Both the position numbers and the translations under genes were made by a program. Positions 30,801-37,366 of a DNA stretch of 64,000 nucleotides are shown piece by piece. The DNA comes from Citrobacter freundii (GTDB lineage: Bacteria; Bacteroidota; Bacteroidia; Chitinophagales; Chitinophagaceae), in the NCBI GenBank assembly GCA_003243445.1, contig QFQQ01000010.1, forward strand, positions 67,010-131,009. The letters are read 5' to 3'. Position 1 is the first letter of the stretch. Every line of letters begins with the position of its first letter. The notes below the pieces were generated by a model, which did not search any database, was not told the DNA's origin, and was given only the letters and a program-made list of their open reading frames with translations.

Positions 30801-31106
30801 GCCATTGACATTTACTTCTTTCGGCTCAAAGCCTGCAGAGGTAAAGAGCAATACGGCCTGTGCAGGATCTGTGACTGAAATAGAGAACCTGCCGAGTGAG
30901 TCTGCGATGACCTGGCTCTTTGTGCCTTTCTGAGAAACGGTGACGCCGTTGAGCGGAGATCCGTCGGAGCCGGATACCGTACCTCTCACAAGCGATTGGG
31001 ACTGCCCCGCCATTGCTATGAAGGCGAAGCACAGGATGAGCAGGAACCTCAGCGCCGTCTGGCACTTGTGCCTGTTTGGAGTTTGACTTCCTTTTTCCAT
31101 AAACAT
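27867..31106 (-). CDS. susC: SusC/RagA TonB-linked outer-membrane transporter
   Basis: 1079-aa barrel. Signal peptide after a basic start (ATG at 31106 or 31100); carboxypeptidase-regulatory-like domain (LVRGTVSGSDGSPLNGVTVSQKG); plug with LDEVVAIGYGSVKKRDVTGAVASIKGEEL, GKMAGVIVSQADGAPGAG, IQIRGSNSF, PLYVIDGVPF and VLSIEVLKDASATAIYGSRGANGVVLITTK; C-terminal FTFGVQVTF. It imports oligosaccharides released at the surface by the PUL enzymes. The 120-bp gap to the epimerase gene upstream holds no obvious terminator, so one operon is likely. Confidence 0.95.
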   Translation of the reverse strand: MFMEKGSQTPNRHKCQTALRFLLILCFAFIAMAGQSQSLVRGTVSGSDGSPLNGVTVSQKGTKSQVIADSLGRFSISVTDPAQAVLLFTSAGFEPKEVNVNGKTTLTVSLDIATKVLDEVVAIGYGSVKKRDVTGAVASIKGEELMKTNPTSINQALQGKMAGVIVSQADGAPGAGINIQIRGSNSFTTSTDPLYVIDGVPFNTGEAPGTDFATKQTNNPLNLINPKDVLSIEVLKDASATAIYGSRGANGVVLITTKAGTKGRAKVEFSSTTTVSRAVRLIDVLDAATYAEYRNEMIRNRYLYDGGELVADSALPYPIPGRWTYTRVIDQVTGLPIVIDSTYNPSPQDYRNGYMNNGTNWQDQIFQTALSQDYNLSISGGDDKGTYLFSIGSLDQQGVIRNSYFKRYNIRSNIDRKITDWFSFGNYLTASKSDNRMARTNSETYGIIPSALAFTPTRTVFDPDEPSGVSEDFSNGLSNPYLYVRTAKNILSSINIYNSTFAKAKLTDFLTFRQDLGYAYSYNQRDVYYNRYISGGIAPTNGYGLQSDNYYQSVLLQSTLNFNKQLSADHRIDGVLGYTYEKVTWGGKTMSGSNFPNDITENNDMGAALLQEVNSSSKGKSSLMSFLGRVNYSLFDKYLITANYRRDGSSRLSKEGRWADFYSAAVAWKLTEENFIKNLDFFNELKIRAGYGETGNQGVSAYATRSRMTAQNYPYNGALQSGYAEDRWGGPAAPNLKWETTRQINVGLDVGFLNNRVNFVIDYYHKKTSDLLQYAFIPLSTGFSTIATNYGNVENKGLEISGSFGLIRQHDLTWKMDANISFNRNKISGLDADQFSDVVWGLESMFLRRNGYAIGTIYGYQENGYYDNEAEVRADPAYKNESDAKIRSMIGQVKYRDNNGDGLIDDRDKAIIGNTNPDFVYGITNTFMYKNWTFSFFFQGINGNDILNTNLRSFDMATTTNMPQFVWDNRWTPENKENAQFPRADITFTRSLRASDRLIENGSYLRLRNVSLGYRWDRPIKQINSLNFNLSANNLFTATKYRWYDPDVNAFGSDPSRRGVDMASYPSAQTFTFGVQVTF

Positions 31107-31226
31107 TAATTAATCAGTTTTGGTTATTCCGGTTTATTTTTCAGCAACATTTTGCCGCAGCTGCTTTTGATCATTGCAGTTAATTCGTCGCAGTGCGGCT
31201 TTAGCCATCGTTCCTCATTTGTTTGT

Positions 31227-32429
31227 CTACAGAACAGGCAGTTCTTCTTTCTGCAGAATCGATTCCATCGTCTTCCAGATGTTTAGCAAGGCACGGGGTA
31301 CGTGGAAGCAACATTTCCACTTCCCTCCTTTCAATGGCAGCAGGACATCTCCCTGCCGGTTGAGATACGCGTACCATTCGCCGTACTCTGTGTCCCGGAA
31401 GTGTTTCCAGGTGTAATCATGGAGTTTTACAAACCATTTGTAACAACGCGGATCTTTTGTCAGTGCATAACCTTTGGCCATAGCTACCAGTGCCTCGAGG
31501 TGTACCCACCATAACTTTTGATCCCATTCGAGTTGTTGCGGAGGAAAGCCCTTTCGGTCCATGAAATAAAAAATGCCTCCGTATTGCTCATCCCAGCCAT
31601 GTTCTATTTCCCTGATGGCGATGTCAACGGCTTTTCTGATCAGGGCCTCGTCTTTGATCCTGACACCAAGATCCATGATAAACCACATGGCTTCTATAGC
31701 GTGCCCCGGGTTTTGCAGACGACCCTCAAAGCTATCGACGAGCGAACCGTCACGTGCGACATTCTCCACGATTAGTCCAAGTTCCGGTTTATAGAACACG
31801 CTCATCACTTCATGTATCACTTCCGGAATAAAAGCATCCACCCTTTCGCTGCCGAGAATGTGTTCCATTTCAAGCGCCAGGTTAGACAAGATCATCGGCA
31901 ACGCAAAGCCTTTGATGGGCCTGGTTCCGGGATACTCTTTACTATAAACTCCTTTGGGATTGTCCCGGCGTTTTAAGATGTTTTCAAAAGTCTGAAGCGC
32001 CTCCTTGCCATAACCATAACCCGGCAGGCTTTTGTCCAGTACACTCAAGGCCATGGCGGCAAAACAATCACTGAAAATGCTGTGGGGTTGTGTAAGAGGT
32101 TTTCCTTCGCGGGTGAGCGAGAAAAACCAGTTACCCTGCGCATCCCGGCCGTGCGTTAAAATAAAATCCATTCCCTGGCGTGCCATATCCAGCCACGCCT
32201 CATTACGGCCGACCTTTTCATACATGGTAGCAAAAGTCCAGACCTCCCGTGCCTGCAACCACATGAATTTGTCTGTGTCGTATACGGAACCGTCACGATT
32301 CAGACAATTAAAATACCCTCCGAAATCGGCGTCCCGGCTGTGCTTCATCCAAAATGGCAATACATTTTCAAGGAGTTCCGTTCGATAAAGCGAGCCATAA
32401 TCGCTCAGCGTCTGTTCAGTTTTTGTCAT
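31227..32429 (-). CDS. N-acylglucosamine 2-epimerase (AGE/RnBP family)
   Basis: 400-aa cytoplasmic (alpha/alpha)6-barrel isomerase, first gene of the PUL. Start chosen at ATG 32429 because the longer frame opens with TTG. Family motifs are clear: GGYFNCLNRDGSVYD, KFMWLQAREVWTFATMYE, NPGHAIEAMWFIMD, WDQKLWWVHLEALVA and GGKWKCCFHVPRALL, carrying the His residues used for C2 epimerisation. The last motif is closer to GlcNAc 2-epimerases (renin-binding-protein type) than to cellobiose 2-epimerases, so GlcNAc/ManNAc interconversion is the best guess; glucose/mannose is not excluded. With NagB at the other end of the operon it suggests that ManNAc or GlcNAc is released. Confidence 0.88.
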   Translation of the reverse strand: MTKTEQTLSDYGSLYRTELLENVLPFWMKHSRDADFGGYFNCLNRDGSVYDTDKFMWLQAREVWTFATMYEKVGRNEAWLDMARQGMDFILTHGRDAQGNWFFSLTREGKPLTQPHSIFSDCFAAMALSVLDKSLPGYGYGKEALQTFENILKRRDNPKGVYSKEYPGTRPIKGFALPMILSNLALEMEHILGSERVDAFIPEVIHEVMSVFYKPELGLIVENVARDGSLVDSFEGRLQNPGHAIEAMWFIMDLGVRIKDEALIRKAVDIAIREIEHGWDEQYGGIFYFMDRKGFPPQQLEWDQKLWWVHLEALVAMAKGYALTKDPRCYKWFVKLHDYTWKHFRDTEYGEWYAYLNRQGDVLLPLKGGKWKCCFHVPRALLNIWKTMESILQKEELPVL

Positions 32430-32456
32430 TGACTTCAACTTAATTAAATTATTTTC

Positions 32457-32500
32457 TAAAAATAGGGGATTTTAGTAAAATAATTTATTAAGTAATAAAT
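32457..32500 (-). promoter_or_regulatory. Candidate ROK operator and promoter of the large PUL
   Basis: Between the divergent epimerase and ROK genes lies a perfect inverted repeat, ATTTATTA-AG-TAATAAAT, at 32483-32500. On the minus strand a near-consensus -7 box, TATTTTTA (one mismatch to TAnnTTTG), is at 32457-32464, so the palindrome would cover the -33 region, and transcription would begin about 20 nt before the epimerase ATG. AT-rich palindromes are the usual targets of NagC-like ROK repressors. The surrounding ~60 bp is nearly all A/T, so chance repeats are likelier than normal. Confidence 0.5.
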
Positions 32501-32644
32501 ATTTAATAATATAATTTAAATAATATGCTAAACAGTTGGAATTCAATCACCATTTTTATCTAATTATGCGTAAATTGCTCCATTATTTTTTAATCTTGCC
32601 TGATTTTCGTCAACGGGCATAGCTACAGACCTTATCTTAATACA

Positions 32645-33874
32645 ATGAAGATTTCGAAACTCAAAGAGCTTTTCAGCAGTGAGGAACAGGCAGGAATTGC
32701 GTTCAAACATGTGACGCGCAAAAGGGAGATCATCAGCCTGTTGGATACTCATGAGGAGTGCACAATACCTGAGATCTCGCAGAATCTCAATATCAGTGTG
32801 CCCACAGCTACAGGTATCATAACGGAATTGATAGAAGAAGGAATTATTGAAGACTGCGGAAAGATCGACTCAATTGCGGGCCGCCCCGCCAATCATTATG
32901 GCCTGCTTAGTGATGCCTGCTATTTCCTTGGAATGGATGTGCGGGACAACTACATAAACATAGGCATGCTGGATTTTAAAAAGAATCTCATTCATGCTGA
33001 AATGGAAATTCCCTTTGTGCTGGAAAATACTTCTCAAAGCCTGGATAGGCTAATTGAGATCCTTCAGACTTACCTTAACGATACGCAGGTGAAAGAGAAA
33101 AACATTCTCTCCATTTGTATAAATCTTACCGGGCGTATTAACACCAGCAGCGGCTATAGCTACAGCTTTTTCCATTTCAACGAAGAACCGCTGGCAGCCC
33201 ACATCGAAAATAAGATCGGCATCAAAACCTACATGGAAAATGATTCCCGTGCAATGGCCTACGGCGAATTTCATAAAGGCGTGGTGAAAAATGAGAAAAA
33301 CGTTTTGTTCGTCAATATTGATTATGGATTGGGCCTCGGCATCCTGATTGACGGGAAAGTTTATTACGGCAAGTCTGGTTTCAGTGGCGAGTTTGGCCAT
33401 ATCCCCCTTTTTGATAATGAGATCATCTGCCATTGCGGCAAAAAAGGCTGTCTTGAAACAGAAGCATCGGGCAGGGCGCTGTTACGGATGTTCAATAAAA
33501 AGATTCAGGAAGGATCTGTCTCAAATATTTTCAAGGATGGCAATCAATCACAGAGACTTACTATAAATGATATTATTGAAGCAACTAAACAGGAAGATGT
33601 ACTTTCCATTGAATTGATATCGAAGATCGGCTACAACCTCGGCAGAGGAATAGCCGTGCTCATCAACCTGTATAACCCCGAACTGGTGATTCTCGGAGGC
33701 TCTCTCACAGCAACCGGCGACTACCTTTACCTCACTACTAAAATCGCATTGAACAAATATTCGCTGAGCCTTGTGAACAGCGATTCTAAACTCAGTGTTT
33801 CAAAACTTAAAGAAAAAGCCGGTATTATCGGATCTGCCCTGATCGCGCGCAACAGGATATTGTCATTTTATTAA
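32645..33874 (+). CDS. ROK-family transcriptional regulator (NagC-like)
   Basis: 409 aa, divergent from the PUL and almost certainly its regulator. N-terminal winged helix-turn-helix (~20-90: TIPEISQNLNISVPTATGII, IAGRPANHYGL), then a ROK sugar-kinase-like domain with the nucleotide loop VNIDYGLGLGILIDGK, SGEFGHIPL and the zinc motif CHCGKKGCLETEASG. With the HTH it is a repressor rather than a kinase. ROK repressors release DNA on binding a sugar or sugar phosphate, often GlcNAc-6-P or similar, which agrees with the NagB and epimerase genes of the locus. The start ATG 32645 is well placed. No strong promoter is seen on this side. Confidence 0.9.
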   Translation: MKISKLKELFSSEEQAGIAFKHVTRKREIISLLDTHEECTIPEISQNLNISVPTATGIITELIEEGIIEDCGKIDSIAGRPANHYGLLSDACYFLGMDVRDNYINIGMLDFKKNLIHAEMEIPFVLENTSQSLDRLIEILQTYLNDTQVKEKNILSICINLTGRINTSSGYSYSFFHFNEEPLAAHIENKIGIKTYMENDSRAMAYGEFHKGVVKNEKNVLFVNIDYGLGLGILIDGKVYYGKSGFSGEFGHIPLFDNEIICHCGKKGCLETEASGRALLRMFNKKIQEGSVSNIFKDGNQSQRLTINDIIEATKQEDVLSIELISKIGYNLGRGIAVLINLYNPELVILGGSLTATGDYLYLTTKIALNKYSLSLVNSDSKLSVSKLKEKAGIIGSALIARNRILSFY

Positions 33875-34111
33875 TTTGAAAAGCCACCGGTTTCTCTGGC
33901 TTTGGCACTATAACTTTAAGGCTAATGCAAAGTAAAAATATTAACCCAACTTGCCAGTTATAGCTTTATGACCGTTCGGTGGCAGATGTCGGCTCCAGGC
34001 TTTTTCTGCGCAAAGTCTTTTATTTTATTAGTCATTTTTACCTTTTATGGGATTGTTTCGCGCATCAAACATTAAGCGGGCCTTATGAACGGGATGATGA
34101 ACAAACAACTG

Positions 34112-34630
34112 TCACCCCACATTCTTATAAACTTTTATTTTATCACTCAAAATAAGAGAACTTGGTATGATCACCGTATCTCCATTTTCATCCCTGATGA
34201 TGGTTGCACTCAGGCTGATCTCTACAACTTTCCCTTTGCTTCCCTGAAATTCGATCGTATCATTTATTTTGAACGGTCTGTCAAGTACCAGGAAGATTCC
34301 GCTAAGCAGATTACTGAATATTTTCTGAGAAGCAAAGCCCAGGATAAGCGTAGTAGCACCGGCACCGGCCAACAGCGAGTGTGCGAATGTACGGGTGACC
34401 GGCATCGTGAGTAAAGCCCAGCCCACTCCAACGAAATAGATGGTGGCAACAACCATGTGTTTTAAAAAAACAAAACTGGTGATGTCTATCTGATGGCCTT
34501 TTGTTTTACGGGTAATAAGGCGTTGAAGATAACGGCCCATAAACGTGGCGAACAAGACGGTAAGCCCGATGATCACCAAAAAAATTATGAGTGATTTTGA
34601 ATCAACAACAAGTTTTTGCTCCTCTCCCAT
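34112..34630 (-). CDS. Short MscS-type mechanosensitive channel
   Basis: 172-aa inner-membrane protein. Two hydrophobic helices (SLIIFLVIIGLTVLFATF and MVVATIYFVGVGWALL) precede the pore-lining helix region (LLAGAGATTLILGFASQKIFSNLLSGIFLVLDRPFKINDTIEF), the best-conserved MscS stretch, followed by the beta domain (GSKGKVVEISLSATIIRDENGDTVIIPSSLI). It stops shortly after the beta domain, so the C-terminal alpha/beta vestibule of E. coli MscS (286 aa) is absent. No break in frame is seen; short members are normal in Bacteroidota. It would open under membrane tension to release solutes. It stands alone on the minus strand. Confidence 0.9.
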   Translation of the reverse strand: MGEEQKLVVDSKSLIIFLVIIGLTVLFATFMGRYLQRLITRKTKGHQIDITSFVFLKHMVVATIYFVGVGWALLTMPVTRTFAHSLLAGAGATTLILGFASQKIFSNLLSGIFLVLDRPFKINDTIEFQGSKGKVVEISLSATIIRDENGDTVIIPSSLILSDKIKVYKNVG

Positions 34631-34785
34631 CTTAAATTATTTGCTGAATGGCCGGTTAATTTACGTGTAAGGAAAATACAATGATTTCCGGTAGTTTTCA
34701 AATAGTTTGTTCTTATGCATTGAAATCCTGGTCCGGATCTGTGCGGGACTACCATGCCGTCTTTGTTGTTTCCTTACACTTTGAT

Positions 34786-35784
34786 CTAACGCACCACCAG
34801 TTTTCCCTTCATGAACAATTGAGCACTTTTTTGATACTTCGATATATTCTTTAATAAAAGCTCCAGCGCTGCTATACCCATTTCCTGCAGGGGTTGTTGA
34901 ACATAACTTACCGGCATCCTGAGAAAATCAAACACATCGGTCTTATCAAAGCTTGCAATGCTAAGATCTTTTACCTGTTTCACAGGTAAAGTATTTATAT
35001 GTTGAAGACCCAGTAAAACGGTCGTATTGGAAATGAACAGGATCGCATCCACAGGTTGATCAAGTGACAATAATGATGCAACGGCCGGAGAAACTTCTTT
35101 TTCCTCCTGTGACATTGCTATTCTTTTCACCCATTGTTTATTTATTTTGATATCTGCTTCTTTTAATGCAGCCCGGTATCCCCTTTCTCTTTCTGTCAGA
35201 TGTACTAATGATGTATCATAAGAGATCATGCCGATACGCTTTTTTCCCTGTTCCAGCAACTTGCCAACGAGTTCCCTGGAAGCTTCATAATTATCAAGAC
35301 AGACACCGTTTACAGCAAGCTCCGGAAAATACCGGTCAACCAGTACAAACGGGATTTTCCTGGTATGAAGCGATTTGATGAGTTTATCCGAATTCTCGGG
35401 CGGCAGGATCACCAGCCCATCCACCTGGCGGTTCAGGAATGTATCTACCAGGAGGGCACATTTTTCGTTTGTTTCATCTGAGCTGCCAAAAATAACGGTG
35501 TACCCATGCCGGTATGCTTCATCTTCAATGATGCGGGCCAGGCCGGAAGAAAAAGGATTGGATATATCGGCAACGATCAATCCGATCGTATTTGTCTTAT
35601 TCGTCTTAAGGCTTTTAGCTACCTGATTGGTTTGATAATTAAGACTGACTGCTGCCTTCCTGATCTTTTCCACCATTTCCTTCCTGATACGACCTTCCAT
35701 CCTGTTGTTCAGCACATAAGAGACCAATGCAGTTGATACACCCACTTTCTGCGCTATATCTTTTAATGATGTTCGTTTTTTCAT
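34786..35784 (-). CDS. LacI-family transcriptional regulator
   Basis: 332 aa. I start it at ATG 35784 (MKKRTSLKDIAQKVGVSTALVSYVLNN), which puts the HTH at the very N-terminus as the family requires; the longer frame begins with seven extra residues. Hinge region YQTNQVAKSLKTNKTNTIG, then the periplasmic-binding-like sensor with VLVDRYFPELAVNGVCLDNYEA and a C-terminal PVSYVQQPLQEMGIAALELLL. It probably binds a sugar effector. A strong palindrome with a central CG lies 96 bp upstream, in front of a divergent and now decayed gene, so its former target may be lost. Confidence 0.92.
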   Translation of the reverse strand: MKKRTSLKDIAQKVGVSTALVSYVLNNRMEGRIRKEMVEKIRKAAVSLNYQTNQVAKSLKTNKTNTIGLIVADISNPFSSGLARIIEDEAYRHGYTVIFGSSDETNEKCALLVDTFLNRQVDGLVILPPENSDKLIKSLHTRKIPFVLVDRYFPELAVNGVCLDNYEASRELVGKLLEQGKKRIGMISYDTSLVHLTERERGYRAALKEADIKINKQWVKRIAMSQEEKEVSPAVASLLSLDQPVDAILFISNTTVLLGLQHINTLPVKQVKDLSIASFDKTDVFDFLRMPVSYVQQPLQEMGIAALELLLKNISKYQKSAQLFMKGKLVVR

Positions 35785-35879
35785 AGCAGACCCATGCAGG
35801 GTCAAATATAGTTGAAATAGATTGTTAACTGAATAGCGTCATGGATATCAATACCAAAGCACATTTCAATAAAAAAAGA

Positions 35880-35905
35880 TTTTTGTTTAAACGATTAAAC
35901 AAAAA
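35880..35905 (+). promoter_or_regulatory. LacI-type operator
   Basis: TTTTTGTTTAA-ACGA-TTAAACAAAAA: two perfect 11-bp arms around a central CG, the layout expected for a LacI-family operator. It lies between the divergent LacI gene and the oxidoreductase remnant at 35948. A near-consensus -7 box (TACCTTCG, 35911-35918) follows, so binding would block the plus-strand promoter. Confidence 0.75.
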
Positions 35906-35947
35906 TAGCTTACCTTCGTGTAAGTAACACACATTAATCTGAGTGCC

Positions 35948-36235
35948 ATGAAAACTTTTACCTCAGTAGGGGTTATTGAGTGCCGCCATTCAGCCTCGTC
36001 GCTGTGGATCTCGGCAACAAGTCCTGTGTATGGCTGGACTCTTAAGAAAGTCTTTCCAAAAGGTCCTGCTCACGAGATTTCCCGTCGATTCCCTGATGTC
36101 GAAATTGTCAACAGCGCCGCCGATATAGTGAATGATTCATCGATCGATCTCATCATTCTGGCAGACCCTGCCAGCCGGGATCTGAACTTAATAGCCACGG
36201 CCCTCGAAGCCGGAAAAAATATAAGGATACTTTGA
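35948..36235 (+). pseudogene. Truncated Gfo/Idh/MocA-like oxidoreductase N-terminus
   Basis: 95 codons. The sequence reads like the NAD-binding Rossmann half of a Gfo/Idh/MocA dehydrogenase: TSVGVIE at the start, RRFPDVEIVNSAADIVND, IDLIILADPASRDLNLIATALEAGKNI. A complete protein would be about 330-400 aa; here a stop follows the point where EKP would be expected and an intrinsic terminator comes 68 bp later, so most of the gene is gone. The glycine-rich GxGxxG loop is also degraded (GVIECRHSAS). It sits behind an intact LacI operator. The family call is tentative because the match is short. Confidence 0.6.
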
Positions 36236-36302
36236 CCTCCTGATAAGTGTCCAACCGATTTGATCAGAGATCAGATCACTTATGCCGATGAAACTAAAGA
36301 TT

Positions 36303-36336
36303 GCCTGCTCATGTTAGCAGGCATTTCTATTTTTTA
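36303..36336 (+). terminator. Intrinsic terminator
   Basis: GCCTGCT, loop CATGTT, AGCAGGC (perfect 7-bp stem, 36303-36322) followed by ATTTCTATTTTTT. It closes the transcription unit that starts at the LacI operator and now holds only the oxidoreductase remnant. Confidence 0.8.
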
Positions 36337-36348
36337 AAATACTAAGCC

Positions 36349-36842
36349 ATGAATGCAATAAAGAAAGTTACTGATTCTAAAAGATCGCTGTGGCGGTGCA
36401 TCCCGGCCACCGCACTGATTTGATAGAGTGGGTCTATCTGAATAAAGACTGCCTTGCACAGCATGAGATGATCGCCGCAGGAGTCTTTGCTGATTGCCTG
36501 AAAGACGTGCTGAATCAACCTGTCACCACGTTGAGCTGCCCGCGATATGGGGGCCACAGGGAAATGGAAAAAATGATCCGTGAAAATAAGATAGACCTCT
36601 TCCTGTGTTTCGGAAATCCCGGCAAAACCAGTCCTGAATTTCCCGGCGCAGGCAGATTGATCGATGCCGCTACTGAACACGATATCATGACGGGATGCAA
36701 TCAACAAACCATTTCAGTCCTGACTACATACCTCAAAAGCATTACAATTGAAAAACTCACCGGCAATTCAGTCAGTAAAATAGCCAGCCTGCGGCTGAAC
36801 GACATTCACCCTGAAATCATGCCCATGACTGCAACCGCCTGA
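36349..36842 (+). pseudogene. mgsA: Frameshifted methylglyoxal synthase-like gene
   Basis: The first ~11 codons from ATG 36349 (MNAIKKVTDSK) are in one frame; the rest is in another, from AAG 36381: KIAVAVHPGHRTDLIEWVYL, YGGHREMEKMIRENKIDLFL, CFGNPG and TGCNQQTISVLTTYL. These align well with methylglyoxal synthase (usual length ~150 aa). One extra A in the run at 36379-36382 would restore a single frame. Active-site positions are also lost: the usual HD is HP, GGDQQ is GGHRE and FWDP is FGNP. So frameshift and substitutions agree that the gene is dead or repurposed. The intact enzyme would make methylglyoxal from dihydroxyacetone phosphate. Confidence 0.75.
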
Positions 36843-36927
36843 ACAACCAGGATAACCGATGCTTCCAGTGATCTGCCGGATAATTCCGGCACCAGGTAAA
36901 CAATTAAATCACACAAAATATAGCAAC

Positions 36928-37146
36928 ATGAAAACAATAAATTATCTATTTCCTCATTGGATGAAAACCTTTCGTTCATCTGTAGTTACTGAGTTTCCCA
37001 AGGTCAAAAAAAATTTCGTGAAAGCAGAAGCTGCAAAGGCTGACAAAAGCATCAACCCTATGCTGAAAGAATTTCAACGAAAAATGCATGTAGGGAATTT
37101 CTTCGCCGGTCCCCATTGTTTCTTTGATCCGAGGCTATTCCGCTAA
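36928..37146 (+). CDS. Small hypothetical ORF, possibly a remnant
   Basis: 72 codons from an ATG (MKTINYLFPHWMKTFRSS) with a basic, lysine-rich middle (FPKVKKNFVKAEAAKADKS). No signal peptide, no domain I recognise. A second open stretch in the same strand follows (37148-37357) without clear homology. Lying between a dead gene and the end of the ABC permease gene, both may be pieces of one decayed gene. It starts similarly to the remnant at 35948 (MKTF/MKTI plus SSVVTE...), perhaps by chance. Confidence 0.25.
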   Translation: MKTINYLFPHWMKTFRSSVVTEFPKVKKNFVKAEAAKADKSINPMLKEFQRKMHVGNFFAGPHCFFDPRLFR

Positions 37147-37366
37147 AATGCCCCTTCGATCAGCCGGGCGCAGAGGCATGCAGATGGCTCAATATGCGCA
37201 GCCTTATCCAAAAATGAACGATTATGAAGATACCGTGCAGATCATGCATCCGTTCCGCTTAATTTGCACGGTATCATTTCCTGCGTTTCCCAAAGGCCCG
37301 CGCAAGGATTACTCTTGCAGTTTTGATATCGGTTACCGGCAATCTCATATAAAATGATAATTCCTT

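Noticed and set aside
10107..33874. The large PUL as a sialic-acid utilization locus
   Set aside because: The O-acetylesterase, epimerase and NagB fit, but no sialidase, NanA lyase or sialic-acid transporter is visible, and two phosphoesterases would be unexplained.
33880..33903. AAAGCCA/TGGCTTT hairpin after the ROK gene as a terminator
   Set aside because: 7-bp stem with a 10-nt loop and no T-run after it; too weak to call.
34112..34630. The short MscS gene as a truncated pseudogene
   Set aside because: It has its own ATG, complete pore and beta domain and no frame break; short forms of this channel are usual in the phylum.
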